Shown here: in pieces, positions 1-8,759 of the stretch
Layout of the letters: each line of letters starts with the position of its first letter
How positions within the stretch are numbered: position 1 is the stretch's first letter
Assembly (NCBI RefSeq): GCF_000620645.1
Contig: NZ_JIAV01000019.1
Span: forward strand, 276,933 to 340,932
Length of the DNA stretch: 64,000 nt
Origin: Nocardioides sp. URHA0032
GTDB lineage: Bacteria; Actinomycetota; Actinomycetes; Propionibacteriales; Nocardioidaceae
Direction: 5' to 3'
Translations under genes and position numbers: made by a program
Notes under the pieces: generated by a model
The model's input: only the letters and a program-made list of their open reading frames with translations
Databases searched by the model: none
What the model was told of the DNA's origin: nothing

Positions 1-1
1 G

Positions 2-229
2 GGCTACGCCACGTTGGCCGACGTGCCGTTCCCGGTCGACGTCGTCGACGTGTTCCGGCGGTCGGAGTCGGCAGGCGAGTTCGCCGACCAGGCGGTCGCG
101 GTCGGGGCGCGGGGCGTCTGGTTCCAGCTCGGGGTGGTCGACCAGGACGCCTTCGAGCGCACCGTGGCCGCAGGCGTGCCGATGGTCATGGACACCTGCC
201 CGGCGATCGAGTGGCGCCGGCGGCGGTGA
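2..229 (+). CDS. CoA-binding domain protein, C-terminal part
   Basis: The reading frame is already open at the left edge, so the N-terminus lies outside the window. The visible 75 residues contain the pattern FADQAVAVGARGVWFQLGV followed by AAGVPMVMDTCPAIE. This matches the second half of the small Rossmann-fold CoA-binding family (YccU/Rv0216-like, Pfam CoA_binding), in which the conserved Cys near the end of the fold sits in an MDTCP or MDRCP motif. Such proteins are about 130-150 residues, so roughly half is missing. The stop codon overlaps the GTG start of the next gene (GTGA), so the two are probably co-transcribed. The substrate is unknown; ligand binding is inferred from the family only. 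Confidence 0.75.
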   Translation, partial: GYATLADVPFPVDVVDVFRRSESAGEFADQAVAVGARGVWFQLGVVDQDAFERTVAAGVPMVMDTCPAIEWRRRR

Positions 230-654
230 GGGACCTCGTCGTCCCGGCCGGCCCGGGCGTTCCGGACGGCCTGACGATCCCCGCAGCCGAGCTGGTCGAG
301 CGGTTCTCGCGGTCCCCCGGGCCGGGTGGGCAGTCGGTGAACACCGCCGACAGCCGGGTCGAGCTGGAGTACGACGTCGCGGCGTCGCCCGTCCTCGACG
401 ACGCCCAGCGGGCCAGGCTCGTCGGCCGGCTGGGTTCGCCGGTGCGGGTGGTGGCCTCCGAGCACCGGTCGCAGCACCGCAACCGGGTCGCCGCCCGCGA
501 GCGGCTGGCCGAGCGGCTCCGCGCCGCGCTCGCTCCCCCGCCCCCCGCCCGGCGGCCCACGAGGCCGACCCGTGGCTCGCAGCGCCGGCGGCTCGACGAG
601 AAGAAGGCGCGCGGCGAGACGAAGGCGCTGCGCGGGAGGGTCAGGGACGAGTGA
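226..654 (+). CDS. arfB: Alternative ribosome-rescue factor ArfB (peptidyl-tRNA hydrolase)
   Basis: This is a 142-residue protein with the class-I release-factor signature SPGPGGQSVNT, GGQ at residues 34-36, followed by DSRVELEYD. The tail is rich in Arg and Lys (RRLDEKKARGETKALRGR). That combination, a short catalytic domain plus a basic tail, is the layout of ArfB/YaeJ, which enters stalled ribosomes lacking a stop codon and hydrolyses peptidyl-tRNA with the GGQ loop; the tail fills the empty mRNA channel. I chose GTG at 226 because it gives a 4-base overlap with the preceding stop; GTG at 211 would add five residues. The 3' end overlaps the convergent methyltransferase gene by 14 bases. 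Confidence 0.88.
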   Translation: MRDLVVPAGPGVPDGLTIPAAELVERFSRSPGPGGQSVNTADSRVELEYDVAASPVLDDAQRARLVGRLGSPVRVVASEHRSQHRNRVAARERLAERLRAALAPPPPARRPTRPTRGSQRRRLDEKKARGETKALRGRVRDE

Positions 655-1480
655 CCCGGGCGCGCACCACGTGCGCGTCGCCGTCGGCGTCACCCGGCGA
701 CAGCCCCAGGTAGCGCGAGCGGATCTCGCGGCGACCGATGTCCTCGATCTCGTCGAAGCCGGCCTCGCGCAGCATCGCGGCCACGGTCGCGATGTCGCGT
801 CCGGGCTGGAGCGGCTCGCCCACCCCGGCGACGTGCGCCTCGAGCGTCGCCCGGTCGGAGCGCGCGAGCGTCGGCGCGGCCGCGACGGACCTGAGGTAGT
901 CGAGCACGACCTCCCCGTCGGGGACCGCCGCGACCACGGACAGCGTGGCGCGGACGGCGTCGTCGGAGAGGTAGGGCACGACACCGAGCCAGAGGAAGAA
1001 CGCCGGCTGCCCCGCGTCGAAGCCCGCGTCGGCCAGCCGCTCGGCGAGCGAGTCGTGCTCGAAGTCGACGCCGACGTACGTGACGTTGTCGGGCACTGCG
1101 ATCCCGGCGGCGGCGAGCTGCTCGCGCTTCCACGCGCCGGTGGCCGGGAAGTCGACCTCGAAGACTCGGGTGCCGGGGAACGGGTTGCGGTAGGCGAACG
1201 TGTCGAGCCCGGCGCCGAGCACGACCAGCTGGCGGGTGCCGCGGGCGACCGCAGCGGCGAGCGAGTCCTCCGCGAAGCGGTGCCGCACCGCGATGAACAG
1301 GCGCAGCCGTGGCTGCGACCAGGCGCGGTGCGGCAGCTCGTGCTCTCCCAGGATCCGCAGCGCGAGAGGGTCGGTGAAGACCCGAGGCTCCTCGGACTCC
1401 TGGTGGGCGGCACGGAGCGCCGCGGCCCCGAACGCGGTCCGGCTGGGCTCCCCGTCACGCACGGACCCAGCCTGCCGCAT
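641..1480 (-). CDS. Leucine carboxyl methyltransferase-family SAM-dependent methyltransferase
   Basis: A 279-residue protein starting MRQAGSVRDGEPSRTAFGAA. The region VFTDPLALRIL at 34-44, motif I VVLGAGLDTFAYR at about 86-98, the acidic strand-2 end RVFEVDFPAT and FFLWLGVVPYLS are the marks of the PPM/LCM family common in actinobacteria (TIGR00027-like, Pfam LCM). These enzymes transfer methyl groups from SAM; the bacterial substrates are mostly unknown and I assign none. The open frame extends 29 codons further upstream, but that part runs through the hairpin region and looks non-coding, so the ATG at 1480 is preferred. The gene overlaps the end of arfB tail to tail. Confidence 0.82.
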   Translation of the reverse strand: MRQAGSVRDGEPSRTAFGAAALRAAHQESEEPRVFTDPLALRILGEHELPHRAWSQPRLRLFIAVRHRFAEDSLAAAVARGTRQLVVLGAGLDTFAYRNPFPGTRVFEVDFPATGAWKREQLAAAGIAVPDNVTYVGVDFEHDSLAERLADAGFDAGQPAFFLWLGVVPYLSDDAVRATLSVVAAVPDGEVVLDYLRSVAAAPTLARSDRATLEAHVAGVGEPLQPGRDIATVAAMLREAGFDEIEDIGRREIRSRYLGLSPGDADGDAHVVRARVTRP

Positions 1481-1553
1481 CCGCGGGGCCGGCGATACGG
1501 GGCGAGTCGTTCCCGCCGAACGAAGCGCCCGCGGGTGCGAACTTGTCCGGCAG

Positions 1554-1597
1554 AACCCGACCGACACGCCGACCCGGTCCGGCGTGTCGGTCGGGTT
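1554..1597. terminator. Perfect 17-bp inverted repeat between metG and the methyltransferase gene
   Basis: Arms 1554-1570 and 1581-1597 are exact reverse complements (AACCCGACCGACACGCC and its complement) around a 10-base loop. It lies 38 bases beyond the metG stop and upstream of the methyltransferase gene, which reads in the same direction. A U-run is almost absent, as is usual for actinobacterial hairpin terminators. Termination of metG transcription is inferred. Confidence 0.6.
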
Positions 1598-1634
1598 TCA
1601 CCGGCTGACCGGAGAAACCCGCCGGCGTGTCGCG

Positions 1635-3422
1635 TCAGCCCTCGAGGCGGGCGAGCTCCTCGTCGACGATCGCCGGGTCCAGCTTGGTGAAGATCGGGGT
1701 CGGCTTCGCGACCGGGGTGCCGGGCACGATCGGCCGGCGCTCCCAGGCCGGGAACCCGGAGTACTCCCCCGTGATGATCGGGTACGGCGCGCCGCCGTCG
1801 AGGTCGTCGACCTCCTCGATCCTGGGCATCGGCGCGACGTCGCCCGCACCGCCGAGCGCCCGGTCGACCTCGTTGGCGGAGAACGGCAGGAACGGCGACA
1901 GGATCAGGTTGAGGTCCGCGACGCACTGGGCGACCACGTGGAGGATGGTGCCGAGCCGCTCCGGGTCGTCCTTGATCTTCCAGGGCTCGGTGTCGGAGAC
2001 GTACTTGTTGACCTCGGCGACCGCGCGCATCGCCTCGCCGATCGCCTGCTTCTGCCGGTGCCGGCCGATCAGGTCGCCGACCGTGCCGAACGCCGTCTCG
2101 ACGCCGGCGAGCAGCGCCTCGTCCTCCGCGGTCAGCTCGCCGGCCTTCGGGAGCTCGGCGAAGTTCTTCGCGATCAGGTTGGCCGTGCGGTTGACGAGGT
2201 TCCCCCACCCGGCGACCAGCTCGTCGTTGGTGCGGCGCACGAACTCCGCCCAGGTGAAGTCGGAGTCCTGGCTCTCCGGGCCGGCCGCGGCCACGAAGTA
2301 CCGGAATGCGTCGGGCTGGTAGCGGCTGAGCAGGTCGCGGACGTAGATCACCACCCGCTTGGAGGAGGAGAACTTCCGCCCCTCCATGGTCAGGAACTCC
2401 GAGCTGACGACCTCGGTGGGCAGGTTGAGCTCGCCGAGCTCGCGCGGCGTACCGCCCTTGCTGCCCTTGCCGGAGTAGGCCAGCAGCTCGGCCGGCCAGA
2501 TCTGGCTGTGGAAGGTGATGTTGTCCTTGCCCATGAAGTAGTACGACAGCGCCTCGGGGTCGTTCCACCAGTCGCGCCAGCGGTCCGGCTCCCCCAGGCG
2601 GCGTGCCCACTCGACCGACGCCGACAGGTAGCCGATGACCGCGTCGAACCAGACGTAGAACCTCTTCGTCGGGTTCTCCCGCCAGCCCTCGAGGGGTACG
2701 GCGATGCCCCAGTCGATGTCGCGGGTCATCGAGCGCGGCCGGATCTCCTTCAAGATGTTCTGGCTGAACCGAATCACGTTCGGGCGCCAGAGTCCGGTCG
2801 CCTCGCGGCCGTCCAGCCACTCCGCGAGCGCGTCGGCCAACGCCGGCAGGTCGAGGAAGAAGTGCTGGGTCTCGATGAACTCCGGCGTCTCGCCGTTGAT
2901 CTTCGAGCGTGGGTCGATCAGGTCGTGCGGGTCGAGCTGGTTGCCACAGTTGTCGCACTGGTCGCCGCGGGCGCCGTCGTACCCGCAGATCGGGCAGGTG
3001 CCCTCGATGTAGCGGTCGGGCAGCGTGCGGCCGGTGGACGGCGAGATCGCGCCGTACGTCGTCTCCTCGACGAAGTAGCCGTTCTCGTACACGCCGAGGA
3101 ACAGCTCCTGCACCACGGCGTGGTGGTTGCGGGTGGTGGTGCGCGTGTAGAGGTCGTAGGTGAGGCCTAGGCTGGTGAGGTCCTCGGCGATGATCCGGTG
3201 GTTCTGGTCGGCGAGCTCCTGCGGTGTCATCCCGGCCTCGTCCGCGGCGATCAGGATCGGCGTGCCGTGCTCGTCGGAGCCGGAGACCATGAGCACGTCG
3301 TGGCCCGCCATCCGCATGTACCGACTGAAGACGTCGGAGGGCACGCCGAAACCGGCGACGTGGCCGATGTGGCGCGGGCCGTTGGCGTACGGCCAGGCGA
3401 CTGCGGACAGGACTCTGCTCAT
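1635..3422 (-). CDS. metG: Methionyl-tRNA synthetase
   Basis: A 595-residue class Ia aminoacyl-tRNA synthetase that charges tRNA-Met with methionine, in the cytoplasm. Visible are the HIGH motif as HIGH at residues 18-21 in [12 protein letters not shown], a zinc knuckle of the CPICGYDG...CDNCG type around 140-160, ERFSQNIL-like structure [11 protein letters not shown], and the KMSKS loop as [11 protein letters not shown]. There is a single zinc knuckle and no C-terminal EMAP-like tRNA-binding domain, which fits the shorter actinobacterial form. The ATG at 3422 is preceded at 6 bases by TAGGAT, so the mRNA is probably leaderless. The gene stands alone on its strand, with a hairpin beyond its stop. 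Confidence 0.97.
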   Translation of the reverse strand: MSRVLSAVAWPYANGPRHIGHVAGFGVPSDVFSRYMRMAGHDVLMVSGSDEHGTPILIAADEAGMTPQELADQNHRIIAEDLTSLGLTYDLYTRTTTRNHHAVVQELFLGVYENGYFVEETTYGAISPSTGRTLPDRYIEGTCPICGYDGARGDQCDNCGNQLDPHDLIDPRSKINGETPEFIETQHFFLDLPALADALAEWLDGREATGLWRPNVIRFSQNILKEIRPRSMTRDIDWGIAVPLEGWRENPTKRFYVWFDAVIGYLSASVEWARRLGEPDRWRDWWNDPEALSYYFMGKDNITFHSQIWPAELLAYSGKGSKGGTPRELGELNLPTEVVSSEFLTMEGRKFSSSKRVVIYVRDLLSRYQPDAFRYFVAAAGPESQDSDFTWAEFVRRTNDELVAGWGNLVNRTANLIAKNFAELPKAGELTAEDEALLAGVETAFGTVGDLIGRHRQKQAIGEAMRAVAEVNKYVSDTEPWKIKDDPERLGTILHVVAQCVADLNLILSPFLPFSANEVDRALGGAGDVAPMPRIEEVDDLDGGAPYPIITGEYSGFPAWERRPIVPGTPVAKPTPIFTKLDPAIVDEELARLEG

Positions 3423-3428
3423 GGGGCA

Positions 3429-3434
3429 ATCCTA
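3429..3434 (-). promoter_or_regulatory. -10 box of metG, leaderless layout
   Basis: On the minus strand the sequence reads TAGGAT, six bases, then the metG ATG. A -10 element this close to the start codon places the transcript start at or next to the A of the ATG. No Shine-Dalgarno sequence is present. Confidence 0.5.
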
Positions 3435-3465
3435 GGGATCGGCCGCCACCCGGTTTCCGCTGGTG

Positions 3466-3990
3466 TCAGGCCACGGTCCGGCCCGCGAACGCCGCGAGTC
3501 GCTCGTAGGGCCCGGCTCCCTCGGGAACGGGCGCCTCGGCCGCGAACGCCGGCCCCCGGTTCTCGGCTGTCAGGTTCGCCTGCATGAACGCGAGTCCGTG
3601 CTCGGCCACCTCGGGATCGAGGCGGTCCGGCGGGAAGTCGATCGCCATGGCCAGGTCCCACGTGTGGACGGCGAGCTCGGCGATCTGCCAGTCGGCCGGC
3701 ACCGGCGCGTCACGCTCGTGCTGGTGCCACGCGTGCACCAGGTCGTCGCCGTGGGCGCGGAACGCCGGGCCCCAGGACTCCGCGACGTGCGGGTCGCTGG
3801 ACCAGTCCGGCTCCTCGCCGCGCATCATCGTCAGAAACCGCCCCGGCGCCGCGACCAGGTGGTCGACCAGCCCCGCCACGGTCCAGTCGGCGCACGGCGT
3901 ACCGCGATCGAGATGGTCGGCGTGGACGTGGTCGAGCACGTCGCCGGCCTGGTCGATCGCGTGGGACAGCACCGTCACCTCGTCGCCCAT
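3466..3990 (-). CDS. DinB/maleylpyruvate-isomerase-like metal-binding protein (TIGR03086-like)
   Basis: A 174-residue protein of the DinB_2 four-helix fold. The N-terminal half has TPCADWTVAGLVDHLVAAPGRF, the usual site of the first metal-binding His, and the second half has ELAVHTWDLAMAI, which supplies the other His and the conserved Trp-Asp. This is the pattern of the actinobacterial TIGR03086 and mycothiol-dependent maleylpyruvate isomerase N-terminal group. Several relatives use a divalent metal to handle mycothiol conjugates, but the reaction of this one is not known. It lies between metG and the nitroreductase-like gene on the same strand, with 52 bases to the next gene. ATG at 3990 is the clear start. 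Confidence 0.75.
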   Translation of the reverse strand: MGDEVTVLSHAIDQAGDVLDHVHADHLDRGTPCADWTVAGLVDHLVAAPGRFLTMMRGEEPDWSSDPHVAESWGPAFRAHGDDLVHAWHQHERDAPVPADWQIAELAVHTWDLAMAIDFPPDRLDPEVAEHGLAFMQANLTAENRGPAFAAEAPVPEGAGPYERLAAFAGRTVA

Positions 3991-4042
3991 GGAGCCACCG
4001 TAGGCCGTCGCGGCGACGTCGGCGAGTGTCGCGCCGGCGGGA

Positions 4043-4642
4043 TCAGCTGAAGTCGAGCGCCTCGGTGCGGCTGCGCTTGAGCTCGTAGAAGTGCTCGAAC
4101 TTCGAGAGCGTCACGAAGGCGTCCCACATCCGGCCGGCGTCCTCGCCGCGGGGCGCCTTGCTGATGACCGGACCGAAGAACGCGCGGCCCTCGAAGGCGA
4201 TCGTCGGCGTCCCGACCTCGTTGCCGACCTGGCTCATCCCGCGCTCGTGGGACGCGGCGATGGCCTCGTCGTACGACGGGCCGTCCATGGCGTCGGCGAG
4301 CGAGGTGTCGAGGCCGGCCTCCTCCAGGGCGGCCTCGATCATCGCCCGGTCCCTGTCCTGCTTCTCGACGTGGATGCGCGTGCCCATCGCGGTGTACAGC
4401 GGCAGCAGCACCTCCTTGCCGTACTTCTGCTCGGCGGCCATCAGCACCCGGACCGGCTGCCAGGCGGTCGCGAGGAACTCGCGGTACTCGTCGGAGATGT
4501 CCTTGTCCTGGTTGAGGTAGGCAAGGCTCATGATGTGCCACGTGACCTCGATGTCACGGACCTTCTCGACCTCGAGGATCCAGCGAGACGTGATCCAGGC
4601 GAAGGGACAGGCGGGGTCGAACCAGAAGTCAGCGTTGGTCAT
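4043..4642 (-). CDS. DsbA-fold protein of the mycothiol-dependent nitroreductase (Rv2466c) family, one active-site Cys
   Basis: A 199-residue thioredoxin/DsbA-fold protein. Long stretches follow the Mycobacterium tuberculosis Rv2466c pattern: DFWFDPACP, WITSRWILEVEKVRDIEV, HIMSLAYLN, PLYTAMGTRIH, VGTPTIAFEGRAFFGPVISK, PRGE and FELKRSRTE-like FYELKRSRTEALDF. Rv2466c uses mycothiol and has a CPWC site that reduces nitro compounds. Here the site reads C12-P-F-A15, so the resolving Cys is missing, which points to a monothiol (mycothiol-linked or glutaredoxin-like) mechanism. I chose ATG 4642, because the protein then begins MTNADFWFDP like its relatives; an upstream ATG at 4675 would add eleven residues. 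It lies 39 bases downstream of chrA on the same strand and may share its transcript. Confidence 0.85.
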   Translation of the reverse strand: MTNADFWFDPACPFAWITSRWILEVEKVRDIEVTWHIMSLAYLNQDKDISDEYREFLATAWQPVRVLMAAEQKYGKEVLLPLYTAMGTRIHVEKQDRDRAMIEAALEEAGLDTSLADAMDGPSYDEAIAASHERGMSQVGNEVGTPTIAFEGRAFFGPVISKAPRGEDAGRMWDAFVTLSKFEHFYELKRSRTEALDFS

Positions 4643-4681
4643 GTCATTCGCAACGACCCGGACCGCGGTCCGCATTCCCCG

Positions 4682-6037
4682 TCAGGTGAGGATCGCGACG
4701 GCCAGCCCCGCCAGCCCGCAGACCCCCAGGGTGCGGAGCACCGGCCAGCGCAGGCCGAAGATCAGCACGGTCCCGAGTGCGCCCAGCACCGCCGGCTGCC
4801 ACTGGAATGACGACCACACCGGCACCAGGAGCCCGAAGTGGTCCCAGCCAGCGCGCTCGGCCTCCGCGAACAGGGTGTGGACGGTGAAGTAGAGGGCGAG
4901 GTTCGCGATCACCCCCACGACCGCCGCGGTGACCCCGGTCAGGGCGGACGAGAGCGTGTCGTTGCCGCGCAGCCGCTCCACGTACGGCGCGCCGAGGAAG
5001 ATGAAGAGGAAGCACGGGACGAACGTCACCCACACGACCAGCAGCGACGCGAGCACCGCCGCCGCCCACGGGTCCAGCCCGGCAGGATCGCGGAACGCGC
5101 CGAGGAACGCGACGAACTGGACGACCATGATCAGGGGCCCGGGTGTCGTCTCGGCGAGGGCGAGCCCCCGCACCATCTCCTGCGCGGTCAGCCACCCGTA
5201 GTGCTCGACCGCTGCCTGGGCGACGTACGAGAGCACGGCGTACGCGCCGCCGAACGTCACCAGCGCCATTCCGCCGAAGAACAGGCCCTGGTCGGTGAAC
5301 ACGGTCGGGCGGCCGCCGGCGAGGGCGTACGCCGCCGCGACCGGCGCGACCCAGAGGAGCAGCCCGACGGCGAGGATGAGGAGGGAACGACGCCCCGACC
5401 GGACTCCGGTGTGCAGCGCGTCGTCCGGGATCAGCGGCGGGACCTCCTCCGGCTGGGTCGTGGGCTCGGGCACCCGGACCAGGTCCGGACGGCGCCGGCC
5501 GATCAGCCAGCCGACCAGCCCGGCCACGAGCACGACGAGCGGGAACGGCACGGCGAGGACGGCGAGCGCCAGGAACGCGGCCACCGCGAGCACCAGCAGC
5601 ACCCGGTTGCGCACCGCGCGGCCGCCGAGCCGGAGCACGGCCTGGATGACGATCGGGATGACTGCGGCGGCGAGGCCGAGCAGCAGTCCGGTGACGAGCG
5701 TGGAGTCGCCGTGCGCGACGTACACCCACGACAGCGCGAGGATCGTGAGCAGGCCCGGCAGCACGAAGAGCACCCCGGCGATCACGCCTCCGGCCCAGCC
5801 GTTGAGCAGCCACCCGCTGTAGACCGCGAGCTGCTGGGCCTCCGGCCCGGGGAGCAGCATGCAGAAGCTCATGGCGTGCAGGAACCGACGCTCGCCGATC
5901 CAGCGGCGTTCGACCACGAGCTCGCGGTGCATCACCGCGATCTGGCCCGCCGGGCCGCCGAAGGTCTGCCACGAGATGAGGAACCACGCACGGAACGCCT
6001 CCCGCAGCGGGACGACGTGCCTGCCGGGGTCGCTCAC
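4682..6037 (-). CDS. chrA: Chromate transporter, long (two-domain) CHR family
   Basis: A 451-residue polytopic membrane protein. Two homologous halves are visible: the first carries FLISWQTFGGPAGQIAVMH and PGPEAQQLAVYSGW, the second MALVTFGGAYAVLSYVAQ and AETTPGPLIMVVQFVAFLG. The halves are joined by a hydrophilic stretch (about 195-225). This is the two-domain CHR family layout, about 10-12 membrane segments, which exports chromate using the membrane potential and often moves sulfate-like anions. The GTG at 6037 begins VSDPGRHVVPLREAF; the same frame stays open far upstream antisense to pepN, but that part has no family similarity. It shares a 63-base intergenic region with the divergent pepN. 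Confidence 0.88.
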   Translation of the reverse strand: MSDPGRHVVPLREAFRAWFLISWQTFGGPAGQIAVMHRELVVERRWIGERRFLHAMSFCMLLPGPEAQQLAVYSGWLLNGWAGGVIAGVLFVLPGLLTILALSWVYVAHGDSTLVTGLLLGLAAAVIPIVIQAVLRLGGRAVRNRVLLVLAVAAFLALAVLAVPFPLVVLVAGLVGWLIGRRRPDLVRVPEPTTQPEEVPPLIPDDALHTGVRSGRRSLLILAVGLLLWVAPVAAAYALAGGRPTVFTDQGLFFGGMALVTFGGAYAVLSYVAQAAVEHYGWLTAQEMVRGLALAETTPGPLIMVVQFVAFLGAFRDPAGLDPWAAAVLASLLVVWVTFVPCFLFIFLGAPYVERLRGNDTLSSALTGVTAAVVGVIANLALYFTVHTLFAEAERAGWDHFGLLVPVWSSFQWQPAVLGALGTVLIFGLRWPVLRTLGVCGLAGLAVAILT

Positions 6038-6087
6038 GCGGACATCATGCCGGTCGATCTGCTTTTCGCGACCGAAGGACCGAGTGG

Positions 6088-6093
6088 CAGGAT
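6088..6093 (+). promoter_or_regulatory. Candidate -10 box of pepN
   Basis: CAGGAT lies seven bases before the ATG at 6101, the same spacing as at metG, marR, pepP and glbO in this window. The GGAGG-type ribosome site is weak (GGCAGGAT), so a leaderless transcript is as likely as a leadered one. Confidence 0.35.
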
Positions 6094-6100
6094 GATTCGC

Positions 6101-8659
6101 ATGCCTGGAACCAACCTCACCCGGGACGAGGCCGCGACCCGCGCCGCGCTCCTGGACGTCACGTCGTACGCCATCGACCTGGACCTCACCACCGGCGACA
6201 AGACCTTCGGATCGACCACGACGATCCGGTTCACCTGCTCCGAGGCCGGTGCCGAGACCTTCGCCGACCTCGTCGACGCGACCGTCCACGAGATCACGCT
6301 GAACGGCGAGCCCGTCGACCCGGCCACGGCGTACGCCGACAGCCGGATCACGCTCACCGGCCTGGCCGCGGAGAACGAGCTCGTCGTGCGCGCGGACTGC
6401 ACCTACTCCCGCACGGGCGAGGGCCTGCACCGCTTCGTCGACCCAGCCGACGACCGGGTCTACACCTACACGCAGTTCGAGGTGCCGGACGCCCGGCGCG
6501 TCTACACCACCTTCGAGCAGCCCGACCTCAAGGCGCCGTTCCAGTTCACGGTGACGGCACCCGAGGGCTGGAAGGTCGTCTCGAACTCCCCAACCCCGAC
6601 CCCGGAGCCGAGCGCCGGTGATGGGCAGGGTGGCGCAGCGGTCTGGCGGTTCGAGCCGACGAAGCCGCTGTCGACGTACGTCACGGCGGTCGTCGCGGGC
6701 GAGTACCACGAGGTGCTGGACGTCTACCACGGCAAGCACGGCGACATCCCGCTCGGCCACTACTGCCGCCAGTCGCTGGTCGAGCACCTCGACGTCGAGG
6801 AGCTCGTCAAGCTGACCCGCCAGGGCTTCGAGTTCTTCGAGGAGGCCTTCGCCTACCCCTACCCCTTCGGCAAGTACGACCAGCTCTACGTGCCGGAGTA
6901 CAACATGGGCGCGATGGAGAACGCCGGCTGCATCACGCTGCGCGACGAGTACCTCCCGCGCAGCCGCCAGGACCGCTCGTTCTACGAGTTCCGCAACGAG
7001 GTGATCCTCCACGAGATGGCGCACATGTGGTTCGGCGACCTGGTCACCATGAAGTGGTGGGACGACCTCTGGCTGAACGAGTCGTTCGCCGAGTGGGCCT
7101 GCTACCACGCTGCCGTCGAGGCCTCGGAGTTCACCGAGTCGTGGACCGGCTTCACCAACGCGCGGAAGAACTGGGCGTACCGCCAGGACCAGCTGCCCAG
7201 CACCCATCCGATCGCGGCCGACAACGTCGACCTGCGCGCGGTCGAGGTCAACTTCGACGGCATCACCTACGCCAAGGGCGCCTCGGTGCTCAAGCAGCTC
7301 GTCGCGTGGGTCGGGCTGGAGAACTTCCTCGTGGGCGTGCGCGCGTACTTCCAGGAGCACGAGTTCGGCAACACCGAGTTCAAGGACCTGCTCGCCGCGC
7401 TCGAGAAGTCCTCCGGCCGTGACCTCGAGTCGTGGGCGCAGGAATGGCTGCAGACGGCGGGCGTCAACACCCTCGCTCCCGAGTTCGAGCTCGCCGAGGA
7501 CGGCACCTACGCGTCGTTCGGCGTGCGCCAGACCGCCGACCCGGACCACCCGACGCTGCGCCGGCACCGCCTCGGCATCGGCCTGTACGACGAGGCCGGC
7601 GGCCGGCTGGTCCGGCGTACCTCGATCGAGATCGACGTGCACGGCGACCACACCGACGTCGCCGAACTGGTCGGCCAGCAGCAGCCGGACCTGCTGCTGC
7701 TCAACGACGGCGACCTGGCGTACGCCAAGATCCGCCTCGACGAGCGCTCGCTCGCGACCGTGGTGGGCGGCCTCGCCACCCTCGACGACTCCCTGGCCCG
7801 GGCGCTGTGCTGGGGCGCGGCGTGGGACATGACCCGCGACGCCGAGATGAGCGCCACCGACTTCGTGGCGCTGGTGCTCAGCGGGATCGGCAGCGAGACC
7901 GACGCGTTCGGCGTGGCCAGGATCCCCGGGTACGCCGCGCTCGCGGCGACGCTCTACTCCGCACCGGAGAACAGGGCGGCGCTGCGCTCGACGTGGGAGC
8001 AGGGCCTGCGCAAGCTGCTCGAGAACGCCGAGCCGGGGAGCGACCACCAGCTGTCGTTCGCGCGGGCGTACGCCGGCGCCGCGCACAGTGACGCGGCGCT
8101 GACCGACCTGGAGCGGGTGCTCGACGGCACGCTCACCTTCGACGGGCTGGCGGTCGACACCGACCTGCGCTGGACGCTGCTCAAGGGCCTGGCCCGCAAC
8201 GGCCGCGCGGACGCGGACCGGATCGCCGAGGAGCTCGAGCGCGACAACACGATCTCCGGCCAGGAGCACGCCGCCGCCGCGCGGGCGATGCGTCCGACCG
8301 CCGAGGCGAAGGCCGAGGCGTGGGAGATCGCGATGGTCCGCGACGACGTACCGAACGAGACCCAGCGCAGCGTGGTGCTCGCCTTCCAGCAGTACGGCCA
8401 GGACGAGGTGCTGGCGCCGTACGTCGAGAAGTACCTCGCCGAGGCCGACACGCTGTGGGAGAGGAAGGGCACCCAGCGCGCGTCCACCGCGCTGGAGTTC
8501 ATCTTCCCCAAGCAGCTGGCCAGCCAGGAGCTGCTCGACCGCGTCGACGCGTGGCTCGACTCGTCGGAGGCCAACCCGGCAGCGAAGCGGTACGTCCGTG
8601 AGGGCCGCGCCGACGTCGCCCGGGCGCTGGCCGCCCAGGCCAAGGACGCGCAGGGCTGA
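6101..8659 (+). CDS. pepN: Aminopeptidase N (M1 family)
   Basis: An 852-residue zinc metallopeptidase that removes N-terminal amino acids from peptides in the cytoplasm. The exopeptidase loop GAMEN is at 270-274 (YNMGAMENAGCITLRDEY). The zinc site HEMAH is at 304-308 in the string HMWFGDLVTMKWWDDLWLNESFAEW, which also provides the third zinc ligand Glu. The C-terminal third is the helical ERAP1-like domain (WTLLKGLARNG, ASTALEFIFPKQLASQELL). Length is normal for the actinobacterial PepN/Lap type. ATG 6101 is chosen because relatives begin MPGTNLTR; ATG 6092 adds three residues. The gene stands alone, with a strong palindrome just after its stop. Confidence 0.97.
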   Translation: MPGTNLTRDEAATRAALLDVTSYAIDLDLTTGDKTFGSTTTIRFTCSEAGAETFADLVDATVHEITLNGEPVDPATAYADSRITLTGLAAENELVVRADCTYSRTGEGLHRFVDPADDRVYTYTQFEVPDARRVYTTFEQPDLKAPFQFTVTAPEGWKVVSNSPTPTPEPSAGDGQGGAAVWRFEPTKPLSTYVTAVVAGEYHEVLDVYHGKHGDIPLGHYCRQSLVEHLDVEELVKLTRQGFEFFEEAFAYPYPFGKYDQLYVPEYNMGAMENAGCITLRDEYLPRSRQDRSFYEFRNEVILHEMAHMWFGDLVTMKWWDDLWLNESFAEWACYHAAVEASEFTESWTGFTNARKNWAYRQDQLPSTHPIAADNVDLRAVEVNFDGITYAKGASVLKQLVAWVGLENFLVGVRAYFQEHEFGNTEFKDLLAALEKSSGRDLESWAQEWLQTAGVNTLAPEFELAEDGTYASFGVRQTADPDHPTLRRHRLGIGLYDEAGGRLVRRTSIEIDVHGDHTDVAELVGQQQPDLLLLNDGDLAYAKIRLDERSLATVVGGLATLDDSLARALCWGAAWDMTRDAEMSATDFVALVLSGIGSETDAFGVARIPGYAALAATLYSAPENRAALRSTWEQGLRKLLENAEPGSDHQLSFARAYAGAAHSDAALTDLERVLDGTLTFDGLAVDTDLRWTLLKGLARNGRADADRIAEELERDNTISGQEHAAAARAMRPTAEAKAEAWEIAMVRDDVPNETQRSVVLAFQQYGQDEVLAPYVEKYLAEADTLWERKGTQRASTALEFIFPKQLASQELLDRVDAWLDSSEANPAAKRYVREGRADVARALAAQAKDAQG

Positions 8660-8697
8660 TCCGCCCCGCCGAGTCTGCGCAGTCTCAGCCAAGCCCC

Positions 8698-8741
8698 CGC
8701 CGAGTCGGCGCAGTCTCAGCTGAGACTGCGCCGACTCGGCG
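8698..8741. terminator. Perfect 44-bp palindrome between convergent genes, REP-like
   Basis: Bases 8698-8719 and 8720-8741 are exact reverse complements with no loop (22-bp arms; core GCGCAGTCTCAG|CTGAGACTGCGC). A partial copy of the left arm precedes it at about 8668-8690 with one central change. It lies between pepN and the convergent DUF5130 gene, so it can act as a bidirectional terminator. The added half copy suggests a repeated intergenic element. Confidence 0.6.
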
Positions 8742-8759
8742 TTCGGGGATGCGCGGCGG

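Noticed and set aside
1200..3170. A 656-codon plus-strand frame antisense to metG
   Set aside because: Shadow of metG; repeated Arg/Asp/Val/Leu composition and no domain.
4..3429. A 1141-codon open frame on the minus strand across metG, the methyltransferase and arfB
   Set aside because: It runs in a different frame from the recognised genes on the same DNA, with Arg/Pro/Ala-rich translation and no family motifs. Long false frames are expected at this GC content.
6038..8692. Continuation of the chrA frame antisense to pepN
   Set aside because: No stop occurs by GC bias, but the translation has no family motif, while pepN on the other strand has all its catalytic motifs. chrA starts at 6037.
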